Shown here: positions 53,241 through 62,934 of the stretch, one piece after another
Layout of the letters: every line of letters starts with the position of its first letter
Numbering within the stretch: the first letter of the stretch is position 1
Source of the DNA: an uncultured Anaerolineae bacterium
GTDB lineage: Bacteria > Chloroflexota > Anaerolineae > Aggregatilineales > Phototrophicaceae
Direction: 5' to 3'
DNA length: 64,000 bases
Assembly (NCBI GenBank): GCA_937995825.1
Contig: CALKJO010000016.1
Location: 82,370-146,369, forward strand
Program-made: the position numbers and the translations under genes
Notes under the pieces: model-generated
Told to the model about the DNA's origin: nothing
Databases searched by the model: none
What the model saw: the letters and a program-made list of their open reading frames with translations, nothing else

Positions 53241-53323
53241 CCCATTTTCTCCTGATCTTTGCCGCGCCTGCGACGGCAAATCGATCTGACCTATCACTTC
53301 ATAATTATGATGATAACCCGGTA

Positions 53324-53352
53324 CAAAAGACACCGTCGTAGGGACGGTGTCT
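53324..53352 (-). terminator. Terminator after tRNA-Trp
   Basis: Perfect 10-bp stem AGACACCGTC (53328-53337) / GACGGTGTCT (53343-53352) with a 5-nt loop; on the minus strand followed by TTTTG. Lies 10 bp after the tRNA-Trp end and before secE, so tRNA and secE transcripts are separated at least in part. Confidence 0.8.
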
Positions 53353-53361
53353 CATCAAGAC

Positions 53362-53437
53362 TGGCAGGGGAGGCAAGACTTGAACTCGCAACCTACGGTT
53401 TTGGAGACCGTTGCTCTGCCAATTGAGCTACTCCCCT
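53362..53437 (-). tRNA. tRNA-Trp (CCA)
   Basis: 76 nt with encoded 3' CCA. Acceptor AGGGGAG/CTCCCCT, D-arm AGCTCAATTGGCAGAGC, anticodon CCA in GGTCTCCAAAACC, T-arm GCGAGTTCAAGTCTTGC. Discriminator G. Confidence 0.95.
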
Positions 53438-53479
53438 GAGTGATTGGCACGCAGGTGCACGTGTTACGCGCCGCTGCGC

Positions 53480-53641
53480 TTACTTCGTTTCCCGATAGAT
53501 CACGTGCCTACGTACAATCGGATCGTACTTCTTCATTTCAAGGCGTCCCTGATCGTTGCGGCGGTTCTTCTGGGTGTAATACATGTGACCGCTCTCCGTG
53601 CTGCGAAGCTTGACCAAGACGCGGTTGCCTTTTTTCGCCAT
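53480..53641 (-). CDS. rpmG: 50S ribosomal protein L33
   Basis: 53 residues: [20 protein letters not shown] at the start, YYTQKNRRN, and [17 protein letters not shown] at the end. All four zinc Cys of the C+ type are absent, so this is the C- form. Binds 23S rRNA near the E site. Sits between tRNA-Thr and tRNA-Trp as in many bacteria. Confidence 0.95.
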   Translation of the reverse strand: MAKKGNRVLVKLRSTESGHMYYTQKNRRNDQGRLEMKKYDPIVRRHVIYRETK

Positions 53642-53669
53642 CTTACCCAACTTTCTCAAACCGTCTCAG

Positions 53670-53741
53670 AGCCTATGATGAGATTTGAACTCATGACCTT
53701 TCCCTTACCAAGGGAATGCTCTACCCCTGAGCTACATAGGC
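53670..53741 (-). tRNA. tRNA-Thr (GGU)
   Basis: 72 nt. Acceptor GCCTATG/CATAGGC, D-arm GCTCAGGGGTAGAGC, anticodon stem TTCCC/GGGAA with loop TTGGTAA (anticodon GGT), T-arm ATGAGTTCAAATCTCAT. 3' CCA not encoded. Confidence 0.95.
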
Positions 53742-53766
53742 ATTTCAGATGCGCGCTTGCATCCAG

Positions 53767-53849
53767 TGGGCCGAGCAGGACTCGAACCTGCGAAGGCTTC
53801 TGCCAGCGAATTTACAGTCCGCCCCCTTTGCCGCTCGGGACATCGACCC
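53767..53849 (-). tRNA. tRNA-Tyr (GUA)
   Basis: 83 nt with a long variable arm. Acceptor GGGTCGA/TCGGCCC, anticodon GTA in GACTGTAAATTC, T-arm CGCAGGTTCGAGTCCTGC. 3' CCA not encoded. Confidence 0.95.
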
Positions 53850-53912
53850 AATTGTACTTGCTAGTATATCGCCATTTTCCGCTTTTGAGAAGGGTGATAT
53901 TGGGCGATACTG

Positions 53913-53984
53913 AGCCGCCAAAGGGATTTGAACCCTTAACCATCCGCTTACAAGGCGGGCGCTCTACCGTTGAGCTATGGCGGC
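53913..53984 (-). tRNA. tRNA-Thr (UGU)
   Basis: 72 nt. Acceptor GCCGCCA/TGGCGGC, D-arm GCTCAACGGTAGAGC, anticodon loop CTTGTAA (TGT), T-arm AAGGGTTCAAATCCCTT. The outermost anticodon-stem pair is C-A. 3' CCA not encoded. Head of the tRNA-rpmG-tRNA block. Confidence 0.93.
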
Positions 53985-54042
53985 AGCGTTTACACACGTT
54001 TTAGCACAATTTCGCCCCGCTGAACAGAGGCAAAGCGGGGTT

Positions 54043-54879
54043 TTATGCCTCCGGTGTCACCTCCGCCAGCATCAGCGGCAGCGCCGCCGCTTGTTCTGGC
54101 GGGGCATCGACCAGATGGGCGTCGAGCCAGCCGTCCAGCCCGTCATAGCGGACATACAGCCAGTCAGCATCGCTATTTCGTCCGAGCAGGGTCACGCGCT
54201 CGCCAAACGCAACGATCACCAGCACCGGCGCGTCCAGCGCGGGCGCAGTCCGCAGCCGCGCATTGAAGAGCGCCGTCACCTGCAGCGATGGCGGGATCAG
54301 ACTCGCGCTGCCATCCGGGACAAGCACAGGCAGCGCACGCAGATCACCGCTCACGCGCACCGTGAAGTAGGCGATCCATCCGGTCAAGGTTTCGGTTTCG
54401 ATCAGCAGCCAGTCGTTTTGCTGGCTGCTGCGCGCTGTTGCGCGCGCCTGCTGCTGCGGATCGAGCTGACCGATCACATTGTCCGCGATATACGGCTGCT
54501 GGCGGACATTGACCCGCCCAACCGCCATCACAAAGACGGGCGCTGGTGTCCCTGCTGGATCGAGCGTGCTGCTCGGTTCGATTGGCGGCAGATCGCCAGG
54601 ATCGCCCGCCAGCGTCAGCGAAAAGACGGGCAGCCAGCCCTGCATCGAGTCCATCCCGACGATGCGATACCAGCGCTCATCGCGGCTGCGACCGGTCACA
54701 ACGACTTCATCGCCCGCCGCCAGCCGCCCGACGATCTCGGCGCGAGTATCTGGCGCGGCGCGCAGGTTGCTCGTCTGCGCCACGGTTGCGGGGATGCCTG
54801 GCGGCGGCGTCATCGTCTGCGCGTTCGCTTCAGCCGTCAGCACCAGCCCTGCCAAAACCGCGATCAACATTCGTTTCAT
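54043..54879 (-). CDS. Secreted protein with three SH3b-like domains
   Basis: 278 residues, signal peptide (MLIAVLAGLVLTAEANA). Three bacterial SH3-like units: ATVAQTSNLRAAPDTRAEIVGRL with WYRIVGMDSMQGWLP; VGRVNVRQQPYIADNVIGQL with WLLIETETLTGWIA; and LFNARLRTAPALDAPVLVIV with WLYVRYDGLDGWLDAHL. Likely binds cell wall or another surface partner. ATG 54879 follows GAGGG at about 11 nt. Divergent from the WecG-like gene. Function beyond binding unknown. Confidence 0.85.
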   Translation of the reverse strand: MKRMLIAVLAGLVLTAEANAQTMTPPPGIPATVAQTSNLRAAPDTRAEIVGRLAAGDEVVVTGRSRDERWYRIVGMDSMQGWLPVFSLTLAGDPGDLPPIEPSSTLDPAGTPAPVFVMAVGRVNVRQQPYIADNVIGQLDPQQQARATARSSQQNDWLLIETETLTGWIAYFTVRVSGDLRALPVLVPDGSASLIPPSLQVTALFNARLRTAPALDAPVLVIVAFGERVTLLGRNSDADWLYVRYDGLDGWLDAHLVDAPPEQAAALPLMLAEVTPEA

Positions 54880-54953
54880 CAACTGGTTACCCTCACTTCA
54901 TACCGGGGCATTATAGCAGAACTTAGGGTATGATAAAGCGCAGGAGCGACCGC

Positions 54954-55700
54954 ATGGCAAGAATCACCCTGCTCGACGTGCCAGTTGAGGCGCAGACCTT
55001 CGACAGCGCCCTGACCACCTTATCCGCATGGGCGGGAGATCGTGCCGGACGGCGCTACGTCTGCACCTGCCCCGTTTACACCCTGATGATGTGCCGCGAG
55101 CAGCCGGAGGTCATGCGTGCGGTGTCCGCCGCTGACATGGTGACCGCCGATGGGATGCCGATTGTCTGGCTTCAGCGCTGGCTCGGTCAGCCGGACGCTG
55201 AGCGTGTCTACGGACCCGATCTAATGCTGGCGCTCTGCCAGCGCGCGCCGCAGGCGCGCCATTTCTTCTGGGGTGGACTTCCCGGCGTGGGCGAGCGGCT
55301 GGTGGAGCGGCTGCGCGCGCGCGCGCCCACGCTCCAGGTTGCAGGCATCCACGCGCCGCCCGTCATGCCCATCGGCAGCGAACCGGATCGGGAGGCGATT
55401 GATCGGATCAATGAATCGGGCGCCAATGTCGTCTGGGTTGGGCTGGGTTCCCCAAAACAGGATTTATGGATGGCGCTGCACCGCCCGTATCTGACCGCGC
55501 CGCTGCTGATCGGTGTCGGCGCGGCGTTCGATCTGCTGGCGGGAGTCAGGCGTCAGGCTCCGCTGTGGATGCAGCGGGCAGGCTTGGAGTGGGCATTTCG
55601 CCTGCTTCAGGAACCGCGCCGGCTGGCAAAGCGCTATCTGGTGTATAATCCGAGATTTGTATGGCTCGTCCTGCGGCATTACGGTTTGAGTCAAAGGTGA
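54954..55700 (+). CDS. WecG/TagA/CpsF glycosyltransferase (GT26)
   Basis: 248 residues, family length. Conserved YVCTCPVYTLMM, VTADGMPIVWL, HFFWGGLPGVGERL and VVWVGLGSPKQDLWM (Asp-Trp after G-S-P-K-Q), the GT26 signature, plus GVGAAFDLLAG. Adds N-acetylmannosaminuronic acid or ManNAc (or similar) to polyprenyl-linked GlcNAc in teichoic-acid-like or ECA-like pathways. AGGAG 8 nt before ATG 54954. Its stop is 9 nt before the second sugar-phosphate transferase, which would supply the lipid acceptor. Confidence 0.92.
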   Translation: MARITLLDVPVEAQTFDSALTTLSAWAGDRAGRRYVCTCPVYTLMMCREQPEVMRAVSAADMVTADGMPIVWLQRWLGQPDAERVYGPDLMLALCQRAPQARHFFWGGLPGVGERLVERLRARAPTLQVAGIHAPPVMPIGSEPDREAIDRINESGANVVWVGLGSPKQDLWMALHRPYLTAPLLIGVGAAFDLLAGVRRQAPLWMQRAGLEWAFRLLQEPRRLAKRYLVYNPRFVWLVLRHYGLSQR

Positions 55701-55709
55701 CTGCGCTCG

Positions 55710-57101
55710 ATGCTGCGTTACAATCTGCGCTATCAGCTTTTCCTGATCCTCAGCGACATTCTGATCGTGATCGGCGCGCTGGCGCTGTCTTCTTATCTGC
55801 GCCTGACCATCGACTTGGGCGCGGACGCCCTCACCTCACCCGCTTTCGCCACTCCCGCGCCGCTGTATGCCATCGCGCCGGCGCTGTGGCTGTTTGCATT
55901 TCATCAGGCGGGCGTCTATCGTCCGCAGGGCGTGCGCTTTCGACCAGCGGCGCGCCGCCTGATCGCTGGGCATGTGATTGCTGGGCTGCTCTTTTTCGGC
56001 GCGCTGTATCTCACCTTCCGCGATTATTCCCGCCTTCAGGCGGTCTACCTGATCGCGCTCACACTCAGCGGGACTCTGCTGCACCGCGCCGTGCTGCGCT
56101 TATTCGCCAACCGCCTGCGCCACATGATCAATACGCCGCGCCGCATCGCCATCATCGGCGTCGGCGAGAGCGCAGCGGCAATTGGCGACCGCATCGCGCC
56201 ATTTGCAGATGCGGGTCTGCTGCTGATCGGCTATATTGCGCCCAGCCCAGGAGCCATCCGCGCGCCGGCGCTCGAAGGGCAGGTTTTGGGGAGGCTGGAC
56301 GAGCTGCGCGAGCTGGTGACGCGCCACCGGATCGATGAAATCCTGATCGATGCGCCCTGGTTTGAGCCAGCGACCGCCGAACTTGCCCACCATGTCACCA
56401 GCGTGCTGGAGACCTCCCCGGTCAATATTCGGCTGGCGCACGATTACTCCAATCTGGCGTATTTCCGCGCCACCAGCGAGGACTTCAACGACATCACGCT
56501 GATCTCGCTGCGCGAAGCGATTCTCAGTCCAGCGCAGCGCGTCCTCAAGCGCTTTTTCGACATCGGCTTTTCGCTCCTGGTGCTGCTGCTGACCGCACCG
56601 CTTTTTCCCCTGATCGCTATCGCCATCCGACTCGACTCGCCAGGCGAAATCATCTTCCGTCAGCAGCGCATCGGTCAGCATGGCAAACCATTCATCATTT
56701 ATAAGTTTCGCACCATGAGAAGTGGCGAACCCGAACCCCTGCCGAGCGCGCACAAGCGCCCAGACGATCCGCGTGTGACTCGCGTCGGGCGCTTTCTGCG
56801 CCGCACCAGCCTGGATGAACTGCCGCAGTTTATCAATGTCCTGCGCGGCGAGATGAGTGTAGTCGGTCCGCGACCGGAACAAGCTGACCTGGCGCAGCAT
56901 TATCAGCCCTGGCAGCGCAAGCGGCTTGAAGTGCCGCAGGGCATCACCGGCTGGTGGCAGATCAACGGACGCGCTGACCGCCCGCTGCAGCAGCACACGG
57001 AAGATGACCTCTTCTACGTCCGCAATTACTCGATCTGGCTGGACATCCGCATCATCCTGAGAACCATCCTGACGCTGATCTCCGGGCGCGGCGCATACTG
57101 A
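55710..57101 (+). CDS. Polyprenyl-phosphate sugar phosphotransferase (WcaJ/WbaP-type, second copy)
   Basis: 463 residues. Four N-terminal helices ([20 protein letters not shown] and others), a CoA_binding_3-like domain ([14 protein letters not shown]), then the sugar transferase domain: [60 protein letters not shown]. Starts lipid-linked glycan synthesis. Paralogue at 2007-3542 is clearly diverged, so two different glycans are likely. Coupled to the GT26 gene. Confidence 0.92.
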   Translation: MLRYNLRYQLFLILSDILIVIGALALSSYLRLTIDLGADALTSPAFATPAPLYAIAPALWLFAFHQAGVYRPQGVRFRPAARRLIAGHVIAGLLFFGALYLTFRDYSRLQAVYLIALTLSGTLLHRAVLRLFANRLRHMINTPRRIAIIGVGESAAAIGDRIAPFADAGLLLIGYIAPSPGAIRAPALEGQVLGRLDELRELVTRHRIDEILIDAPWFEPATAELAHHVTSVLETSPVNIRLAHDYSNLAYFRATSEDFNDITLISLREAILSPAQRVLKRFFDIGFSLLVLLLTAPLFPLIAIAIRLDSPGEIIFRQQRIGQHGKPFIIYKFRTMRSGEPEPLPSAHKRPDDPRVTRVGRFLRRTSLDELPQFINVLRGEMSVVGPRPEQADLAQHYQPWQRKRLEVPQGITGWWQINGRADRPLQQHTEDDLFYVRNYSIWLDIRIILRTILTLISGRGAY

Positions 57102-57124
57102 GACGGCTCTATCGCCGCCTCAGT
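57097..57124. terminator. Hairpin between convergent genes
   Basis: ACTGAG (57097-57102) pairs with CTCAGT (57119-57124); inside, CGGC pairs with GCCG. It overlaps the sugar transferase stop and precedes the ftsK end; no U-tract. Possible two-way terminator. Confidence 0.4.
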
Positions 57125-57132
57125 GTGATTGA

Positions 57133-60100
57133 TCATGGCTTCGGCGGCAGGACATCGCGCGGTTTGCTGCCCTCAACCGGCGGACCGACCACGCCGCGCT
57201 CTTCCATGACATCGATCAGGCGGGCGGCGCGGGTGTAGCCGATGCGCAGCCGCCGTTGGAGCAGCGATACGCTCGCTTTGTTCAAGCGGCGCACCATCTC
57301 AACCGCCTGATCGTAAAGCTCATCATCATCCGAGTCTGCGTCGCCATCCCTGTCAAAATCTTCATCCAGCTCATCATCGTCATCCGCGGTGCGCCGCTTG
57401 ACCTGATCGCGCTGCCAGGGCGCAATGATCGGAGTGGCTGAGGACTTGATCTTGCGCACCTCGCTCTTACTGACCGATTCATCGAGCGCGAAGGTCGAGA
57501 TCGTCGGGCGCGCTGCCAGATCGAGATCGTCCACCTGCGAGCGCCAGAAGCGCGTGATGTTGCCGATCTCCTGATCAGAGACGAACACGCCCTGCAAACG
57601 CACCGGCGCAGGCCAGTCTGCCGACATATAGAGCATGTCGCCGCGCCCCAGCAGGCGCTCTGCGCCCGGCTGATCGAGGATGACGCGGCTGTCCGTGCCG
57701 CTGGCGACCGCGAACGCGATGCGCGCCGGGAAGTTCGCCTTGATCAAGCCCGTGACGACATCGACCGATGGGCGCTGCGTCGCGATCACCAGGTGGATGC
57801 CAGTGGCGCGGGCAAGCGCGGCGATACGGGTGATGGCGCGCTCGGTTTCATCCGGCGAGAGCATCATCAAGTCGGCGAGTTCGTCCACAATGACCACGAT
57901 ATAGGGGAGCGGCTCCTCGCCCGCCGGCAGATGGCGGTTGTAGTCGTCCAGATTGCGCGCTCCGGCACTGGCGAAGCGGCGGTAGCGATCATCCATCTCG
58001 CGCGTCAGCCATTTCAGCACGCCGACAGCGCGCTCATGCTCGACGACCACCGGCGCGATCAGGTGCGGGATGCCGTTGTAGCCCGTCAGCTCAACGCGCT
58101 TCGGGTCAACCATGATGAATTTCAGCCGATCCGGAGTGTTGCGCAGCAGCAGGCTGCCGATGATCGCGTTGACACAGACTGATTTACCCGATCCGGTCGT
58201 CCCAGCGATCAGCAGATGCGGCATGGAGTCGAGCGCCGCCGCGACGGGCGTCCCATCGACACTCTGACCGAGCGCAATCGCCAGCGGCGATTTGATGCGC
58301 GTGAATTCGGGCGCCTCCAACACATCACGCAGCCGGACGATGGTCGGCGCTTCATTCGGGACTTCGATGCCGACGTAGCCCTTGCCAGGCACGGGCGCTT
58401 CGATACGAATCGACTTCGCGCCGAGCGCAAGCTGCAAGTCCTTGTCCAGCGCGGCGATCGCGCTCACTTTGACGCGGTTCTTCTTGCCGCCGCGCGCAAC
58501 CAGATAATCCGGCTCAACGCCGAACTGCGTGATCACCGGACCCGTCCGCACTTCGACGACGCGCCCCGGCGCGCCAAAGCTGGAGAGCGTGTCTTCGATC
58601 ACTTTGGCGCGCTCGATCAGCTTCTCATGATTGAGTTCGTTATCCGTCCCCGACTGCAGCAGCGAGACATAGTCCGGCAGACGGTACTCCTTGCGCTGGC
58701 GCATGGACTGGCGTTCCGGCGGCGCGCTGCGCGGCTCAGGCGATGGGGTCGGCGCGGCGCTGACCAGCATGGGCTGGCTCGTCCGAGCCGGCGGCGCTGA
58801 CACTGGCGCAGACGGCTTCGGCGCGCTGGCAGCGGGTATTGGCGCAGCAGTGGCAGGCGTTTGGTGCGCAGGCGTCATCGGCGCGGGAGTGGAGGGCTGC
58901 GCGGTTGGCGCTGGCGTTGAAGCAGCGGGCGGCGTCTGACGGTCAGAGGGGGCGGCTGCCGGAGCTGCTGGGACTGGAGCCGAAGGCGGCGTTTCTGACT
59001 TAACTTCAGGTTTCAGATCGGGCTTGACCGCTGGCGGCGTTTCGGATGCTGGCGCAGGCTTAGAGGCGTCTTTCGGCTCATCTGCCCACGGCGGGACACG
59101 GCGCGCGGGCGGCGCGTCAGCGGGCTTGACCGCTTCAACGGCTGGCTCAGCGGGTTGATCTGCCGCTTTATCCGCTGACTTTGGCTCATCTGGCAGCAGC
59201 GGCTGAGCAGCAGCGGCGATTCCTCCTGCCGGCGGCGCTGGCTTGTCATCGGGCTTGGAATCGGCCTGCGCAGCGGGTTTGGTCAGATCAGATGTCCTTG
59301 CCGGTTCGCTGCTGGGCGCGCGATATGGCATGACCCGCGCGGGCGGCTGTTTCTCGCGGGGCAGCGCGCCGATCCCTTTCGGCTGCGCTGGGGGCAGGTT
59401 GATCAGGTCGAGCTTGTCGAACGCCTCATCATCCTCGTCGTCATCCTCGTCCAAAAACAGCGTCGGCTTTGGCGGCGTGACCGCTAGGGGTGGCGCAGCC
59501 GGTTTGCTGCTCGGGGTGGTCGGGCGTTCGCGCGCCGCGATCTCAGCCGGCGCATCAGCCGGCGCGCCCGCTGAAGTGCTGTTCGGAGGCATTGTGCCAT
59601 TGGCAGCGGAAGGCGCTGCGGCATCCGGCTTGGGCGCGCTGAGCGGTGTCCGCTGAAATGGCGTCGGGCGCAGCGGCGAAGCCGCCGGCGGGGAGACAGG
59701 CGGCGCGGAAATGATCGGAGGCGATGCCGGCGCAGGCGAGTCCGTCACTCCAGGCGCAATCGGCTTGTCCTCCGCCTTGAACGGCGCTGGCGCAGCTTTG
59801 GCGGCGGGTTCGGTCACAGGGGACGCCGGCGCGCTGCTCGGCGGAGGCTGCGGCGCAGAGGCTGCGGGCATCGGCGGGTGAGCTGGCGCTTCAGATGCGC
59901 TGGACGCATCCGACGCGCCAGCCGCACGGAACGGACTGACATAGCTCGGTGGTGAGGCAGCAGTCGGGGGCGCAGCTAACACGGGAGCCGGTTTTGCGGC
60001 GGCGGGCTTCGGCGCGTCGGGCTTGTCCTTGCCGAACGGGAGCTTGAGTCCGCCAAGTCCGCGCCCTTTTTCTTCTGGCTCTATCTTGACTTTCGCGGCA

Positions 60101-62067
60101 GGCGGCTCCTTAGGCGTCGTGCCGCGTCGAAGCGGCAGCGCGCCGACTACGCCGCTGAACAAACTGGGCTTCTTCTCCTCTTTTTCGGGCTTTTCCAGCG
60201 GCGCGGAGGCTGCTGGCATCGCAGGGGACGCCGGAGTCTGCGCTGGCGGAGTCCATGCAGGGGCAGGCGCGCTGACAGGCGGCGCTGTTTCCTCGGTCGG
60301 GTGGATTTCCTCCGCTTCATTGACCGTCCCTGTGACCAGCGATGCGGTCACGCGCCGTCCGCCCGTCGTGATGGCGATGCTGCGCTCCGCTTCAGCCGCC
60401 GATGCCGCCGGACTAACGCTCGGCGCAGGCGCGCTCACCGCAGGCGGCAGCGGCAGACTCGACTGTATCGGGATTTTCACCGTCGGTGTGGGGAGCAGCG
60501 CTGGCGCTGGGGGCGCAGGCACTTCAGGGGACTGTTTTGCCGCGAGCGCCTGGCGGCGCTTCTCAGCCATTTCCGCCTGTTTCGCCGCTCGGCGCACCGC
60601 CCAGCGTCGGTGCGCGTCGTTGAAGCCGCGCCACATGCCGATCAGGATCAAGCCGATCTGCGATAGACTGAGGTTGGTCGTCAGCATGATCGCCACCAGC
60701 ATCACCATCAGCAGCACAAGGAAGCCGCCGATCTCAGTGAAATTACTGATCAGCTGGTAGTAGATAAAGCCGCCGACCCGCCCGCCGCCGCGCCCCAAAT
60801 CCGCCGAGATCGGCAAAAACACCTCGCGGACAACGGTCAGATAGTCCTGCCCCGCTCCCACTTTGTAATTAGCGGCGTGAATGAACTGAAACAGCGTCAC
60901 CAGGCAGAGATACAGCAGCACGACACCGATGACCCGTGTCGTATCGACAACAGGCGTATCATCACCTGCCCGCAGCATCATCAGCCACAAGCCGAGCGGT
61001 ATCATCGCCGGCGGGATGACAATCGCGCCCCAGCCAAAGGTCTGCGTTAGGAAGCGGTTGATCACCTCTGGTAGCGCGCCTTTGGTGGGCGACAGACTGC
61101 TCACGATGATCACAATCGAGCTGATGATCATAGCGATACCGAGAATTTCCAGCTGCTTGTCCAGCGACAGCGATATCGGCTTGACCTCGACCGGCTTCCC
61201 GCTCTTCATCATCTTAGGCGCAGACTTTGACGCCTTCTTCGCCGCCGCGCCGCCGAACAGCCGGAAATTCTTAACGCTGTTGCGAATCCCCTCCAGCGGG
61301 TTTTTTCTGACGCCAACCGGCTTCTGCGCCAGCTTTGTACTGCTTTTCGCCTTGCCTAGTGGCGACGCCTCATCGCCGACCGCGCTCACAGGCGCGCCGG
61401 GTTGACCGGCTGGATTGTCCCTCTTGCCGATAGATGGCAGACGAAGCCTGCTGGTGAGTTTTTTCAGCGCACTGCCGCCGGGCGCAGAAGCCAGTTTCCC
61501 ACTAGGATTACCTTTGCTGCCGATAGATGGCAGACGGATGCTGCCGGTGAGCTTTTTCAGCGCACTGCCGCCGGGCGCAGAAGCCGGTTTCCCGCCAGGA
61601 TCACCTTTCTTCCTAACAGGGCTGAACTTTGAAGCAGCCGTCTTGACTTTGTTGAGTATGCCCACTTTCTTCTCCGAAGTCGGTTTAGCCAGCGCGTTCG
61701 ATTTGCCTGCTGAAGGAGCGTCAATCGTCGGCGGTCTAGCGCTGTCAGCAGGCGGAGGCAAACTGCTCAGCGGCGGACGGTTATACGGCTGAACACCGCT
61801 TCTGGATGGCGGCGGGCTGCTCGTTCGGATCAAGTTGGGGGTGCTGATTCCAGAGCCGCTCGAACCTGGCAAGCCGCCTGCGTTCGCACGCGGCATGTTC
61901 AGCCCCGCGCCGAAGACGACCGGGCGCGACCCTGATCTGTCGTCAGCATCCGGTTTTTTTGAGGCAAATGGATTCGATGACGCTTTGTCTGAATCAGGCT
62001 CGTCTTCATCAAGCCTGTTCAGATCGCCTTCTTCAAAATCATCCTCGAATGAACTGCTTATACTCAT
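57133..62067 (-). CDS. ftsK: FtsK/SpoIIIE-type DNA translocase with very long linker
   Basis: 1644 residues from ATG 62067 (GGGAGGG 5 nt upstream). N-terminal ~285 residues are polar and repetitive; four membrane helices follow (LEILGIAMIISSIVIIVSSL onward). About 600 residues of Pro/Ala/Ser/Lys-rich linker come next, then the motor: Walker A GTTGSGKS at about 1289-1296 and Walker B VVIVDELADLM with Asp1395-Glu1396. The C-terminal gamma domain (LYDQAVEMVRRLNKASVSLLQRRLRIGYTRAARLIDVM in two blocks) reads KOPS-like sites. Pumps chromosomal DNA through the division septum. Much longer linker than in most bacteria. Confidence 0.94.
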   Translation of the reverse strand: MSISSSFEDDFEEGDLNRLDEDEPDSDKASSNPFASKKPDADDRSGSRPVVFGAGLNMPRANAGGLPGSSGSGISTPNLIRTSSPPPSRSGVQPYNRPPLSSLPPPADSARPPTIDAPSAGKSNALAKPTSEKKVGILNKVKTAASKFSPVRKKGDPGGKPASAPGGSALKKLTGSIRLPSIGSKGNPSGKLASAPGGSALKKLTSRLRLPSIGKRDNPAGQPGAPVSAVGDEASPLGKAKSSTKLAQKPVGVRKNPLEGIRNSVKNFRLFGGAAAKKASKSAPKMMKSGKPVEVKPISLSLDKQLEILGIAMIISSIVIIVSSLSPTKGALPEVINRFLTQTFGWGAIVIPPAMIPLGLWLMMLRAGDDTPVVDTTRVIGVVLLYLCLVTLFQFIHAANYKVGAGQDYLTVVREVFLPISADLGRGGGRVGGFIYYQLISNFTEIGGFLVLLMVMLVAIMLTTNLSLSQIGLILIGMWRGFNDAHRRWAVRRAAKQAEMAEKRRQALAAKQSPEVPAPPAPALLPTPTVKIPIQSSLPLPPAVSAPAPSVSPAASAAEAERSIAITTGGRRVTASLVTGTVNEAEEIHPTEETAPPVSAPAPAWTPPAQTPASPAMPAASAPLEKPEKEEKKPSLFSGVVGALPLRRGTTPKEPPAAKVKIEPEEKGRGLGGLKLPFGKDKPDAPKPAAAKPAPVLAAPPTAASPPSYVSPFRAAGASDASSASEAPAHPPMPAASAPQPPPSSAPASPVTEPAAKAAPAPFKAEDKPIAPGVTDSPAPASPPIISAPPVSPPAASPLRPTPFQRTPLSAPKPDAAAPSAANGTMPPNSTSAGAPADAPAEIAARERPTTPSSKPAAPPLAVTPPKPTLFLDEDDDEDDEAFDKLDLINLPPAQPKGIGALPREKQPPARVMPYRAPSSEPARTSDLTKPAAQADSKPDDKPAPPAGGIAAAAQPLLPDEPKSADKAADQPAEPAVEAVKPADAPPARRVPPWADEPKDASKPAPASETPPAVKPDLKPEVKSETPPSAPVPAAPAAAPSDRQTPPAASTPAPTAQPSTPAPMTPAHQTPATAAPIPAASAPKPSAPVSAPPARTSQPMLVSAAPTPSPEPRSAPPERQSMRQRKEYRLPDYVSLLQSGTDNELNHEKLIERAKVIEDTLSSFGAPGRVVEVRTGPVITQFGVEPDYLVARGGKKNRVKVSAIAALDKDLQLALGAKSIRIEAPVPGKGYVGIEVPNEAPTIVRLRDVLEAPEFTRIKSPLAIALGQSVDGTPVAAALDSMPHLLIAGTTGSGKSVCVNAIIGSLLLRNTPDRLKFIMVDPKRVELTGYNGIPHLIAPVVVEHERAVGVLKWLTREMDDRYRRFASAGARNLDDYNRHLPAGEEPLPYIVVIVDELADLMMLSPDETERAITRIAALARATGIHLVIATQRPSVDVVTGLIKANFPARIAFAVASGTDSRVILDQPGAERLLGRGDMLYMSADWPAPVRLQGVFVSDQEIGNITRFWRSQVDDLDLAARPTISTFALDESVSKSEVRKIKSSATPIIAPWQRDQVKRRTADDDDELDEDFDRDGDADSDDDELYDQAVEMVRRLNKASVSLLQRRLRIGYTRAARLIDVMEERGVVGPPVEGSKPRDVLPPKP
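61426..61611 (-). repeat. 93-bp tandem duplication inside ftsK
   Basis: Two adjacent copies of 93 bp (61426-61518 and 61519-61611), in frame, giving two 31-residue units containing SALKKLT and LRLPSIG/IRLPSIG. Copies differ at scattered positions, so the duplication is not brand new. Confidence 0.9.
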
Positions 62068-62217
62068 AATCCCTCCCAAGCATAGCATAACATATGTGCC
62101 ATCAAAAAGGATGAATAATGCACAAAATTTCTGTAAGAAATTCACCAGTCGATGAGCGGGAAAGAGTCGGCTGTATTGAAGGCAGATCGTGCTACAATTT
62201 TAGTTAAGCAAAACGAC

Positions 62218-62712
62218 ATGCTGTTAGTGAAGATGAGCAGGATCAACGAACGCATTTGGCGGCTCAACCAGGAATATGTGCGTCGGCTCGCAAATGCGCG
62301 CACGGTTCTTGGGCTGCTGGAGGCGCTGCTGACTTCTAAGCTGGCAGCATACGGTCTCGACGACGGCTGCTCGACCACTGAAGCCGAATGGACGGCGCTG
62401 CTGCGCGATGCCGCCGAAGCGCTCGATCAGCTTCATGAAGCCCATCGCATGTGGCGCTATGATTATTTCTATGAATCGCCGGATACGCGGCGGGTCGTGC
62501 AGGATCGCGCCGCTGTCGCCAAAGCCACTGTCTATTTTGAGCATCTGCTCCGCGCCTACGAATCGCGCCTGGAGCTGGTCAGCCAGATGCTGCGCGTTCT
62601 GCCCCGCCCCGATCCGCACTGGACAACCGTCCCACAGGGCGATCTCTGGTCTCTGTTTGAGACCGCCGTCAACGAGCTGCGCGCCTTCAATCACGAAATC
62701 AGCGCGATCTAG
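62218..62712 (+). CDS. Hypothetical helical protein
   Basis: 164 residues from ATG 62218, not recognised. Almost entirely helical: LVKMSRINERIWRLNQEYVRRLANARTVLGLLEALL, EALDQLHEAHRMWRYDYF, VVQDRAAVAKATVYFEHLL and RLELVSQMLRVL. Aromatic/Arg-rich but no membrane segment. A TACAAT at 62191-62196 could be its -10, which is why the later ATG is preferred over 62152; ATG 62233 is also possible. Divergent from ftsK. Its own terminator follows. Confidence 0.6.
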   Translation: MLLVKMSRINERIWRLNQEYVRRLANARTVLGLLEALLTSKLAAYGLDDGCSTTEAEWTALLRDAAEALDQLHEAHRMWRYDYFYESPDTRRVVQDRAAVAKATVYFEHLLRAYESRLELVSQMLRVLPRPDPHWTTVPQGDLWSLFETAVNELRAFNHEISAI

Positions 62713-62729
62713 CTGACAATTAACCTCGG

Positions 62730-62768
62730 TTCACACTTGTTCTGCGAGCATGTGAAGATGTTTTTTTT
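62730..62768 (+). terminator. Intrinsic terminator after the 62218 gene
   Basis: Stem TTCACA/TGTGAA (62730-62735, 62751-62756), extended by CTTG/CGAG with a small bulge, then GATG and T8 (62761-62768). Confidence 0.75.
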
Positions 62769-62934
62769 GCGTGGCGATACCCGCGCACAACCCCACTTGT
62801 GAAATAAAGATCACACTCTGTCTACTCCGCGCCCTCTGATCTGAAAAAATTGAATTGAGGCGATGCGTGGATGTATCAGGTCAAGTCATTGCAGAATAGA
62901 GGCTAGATATCTACAAGAAAGGGGATTGCGTGTT

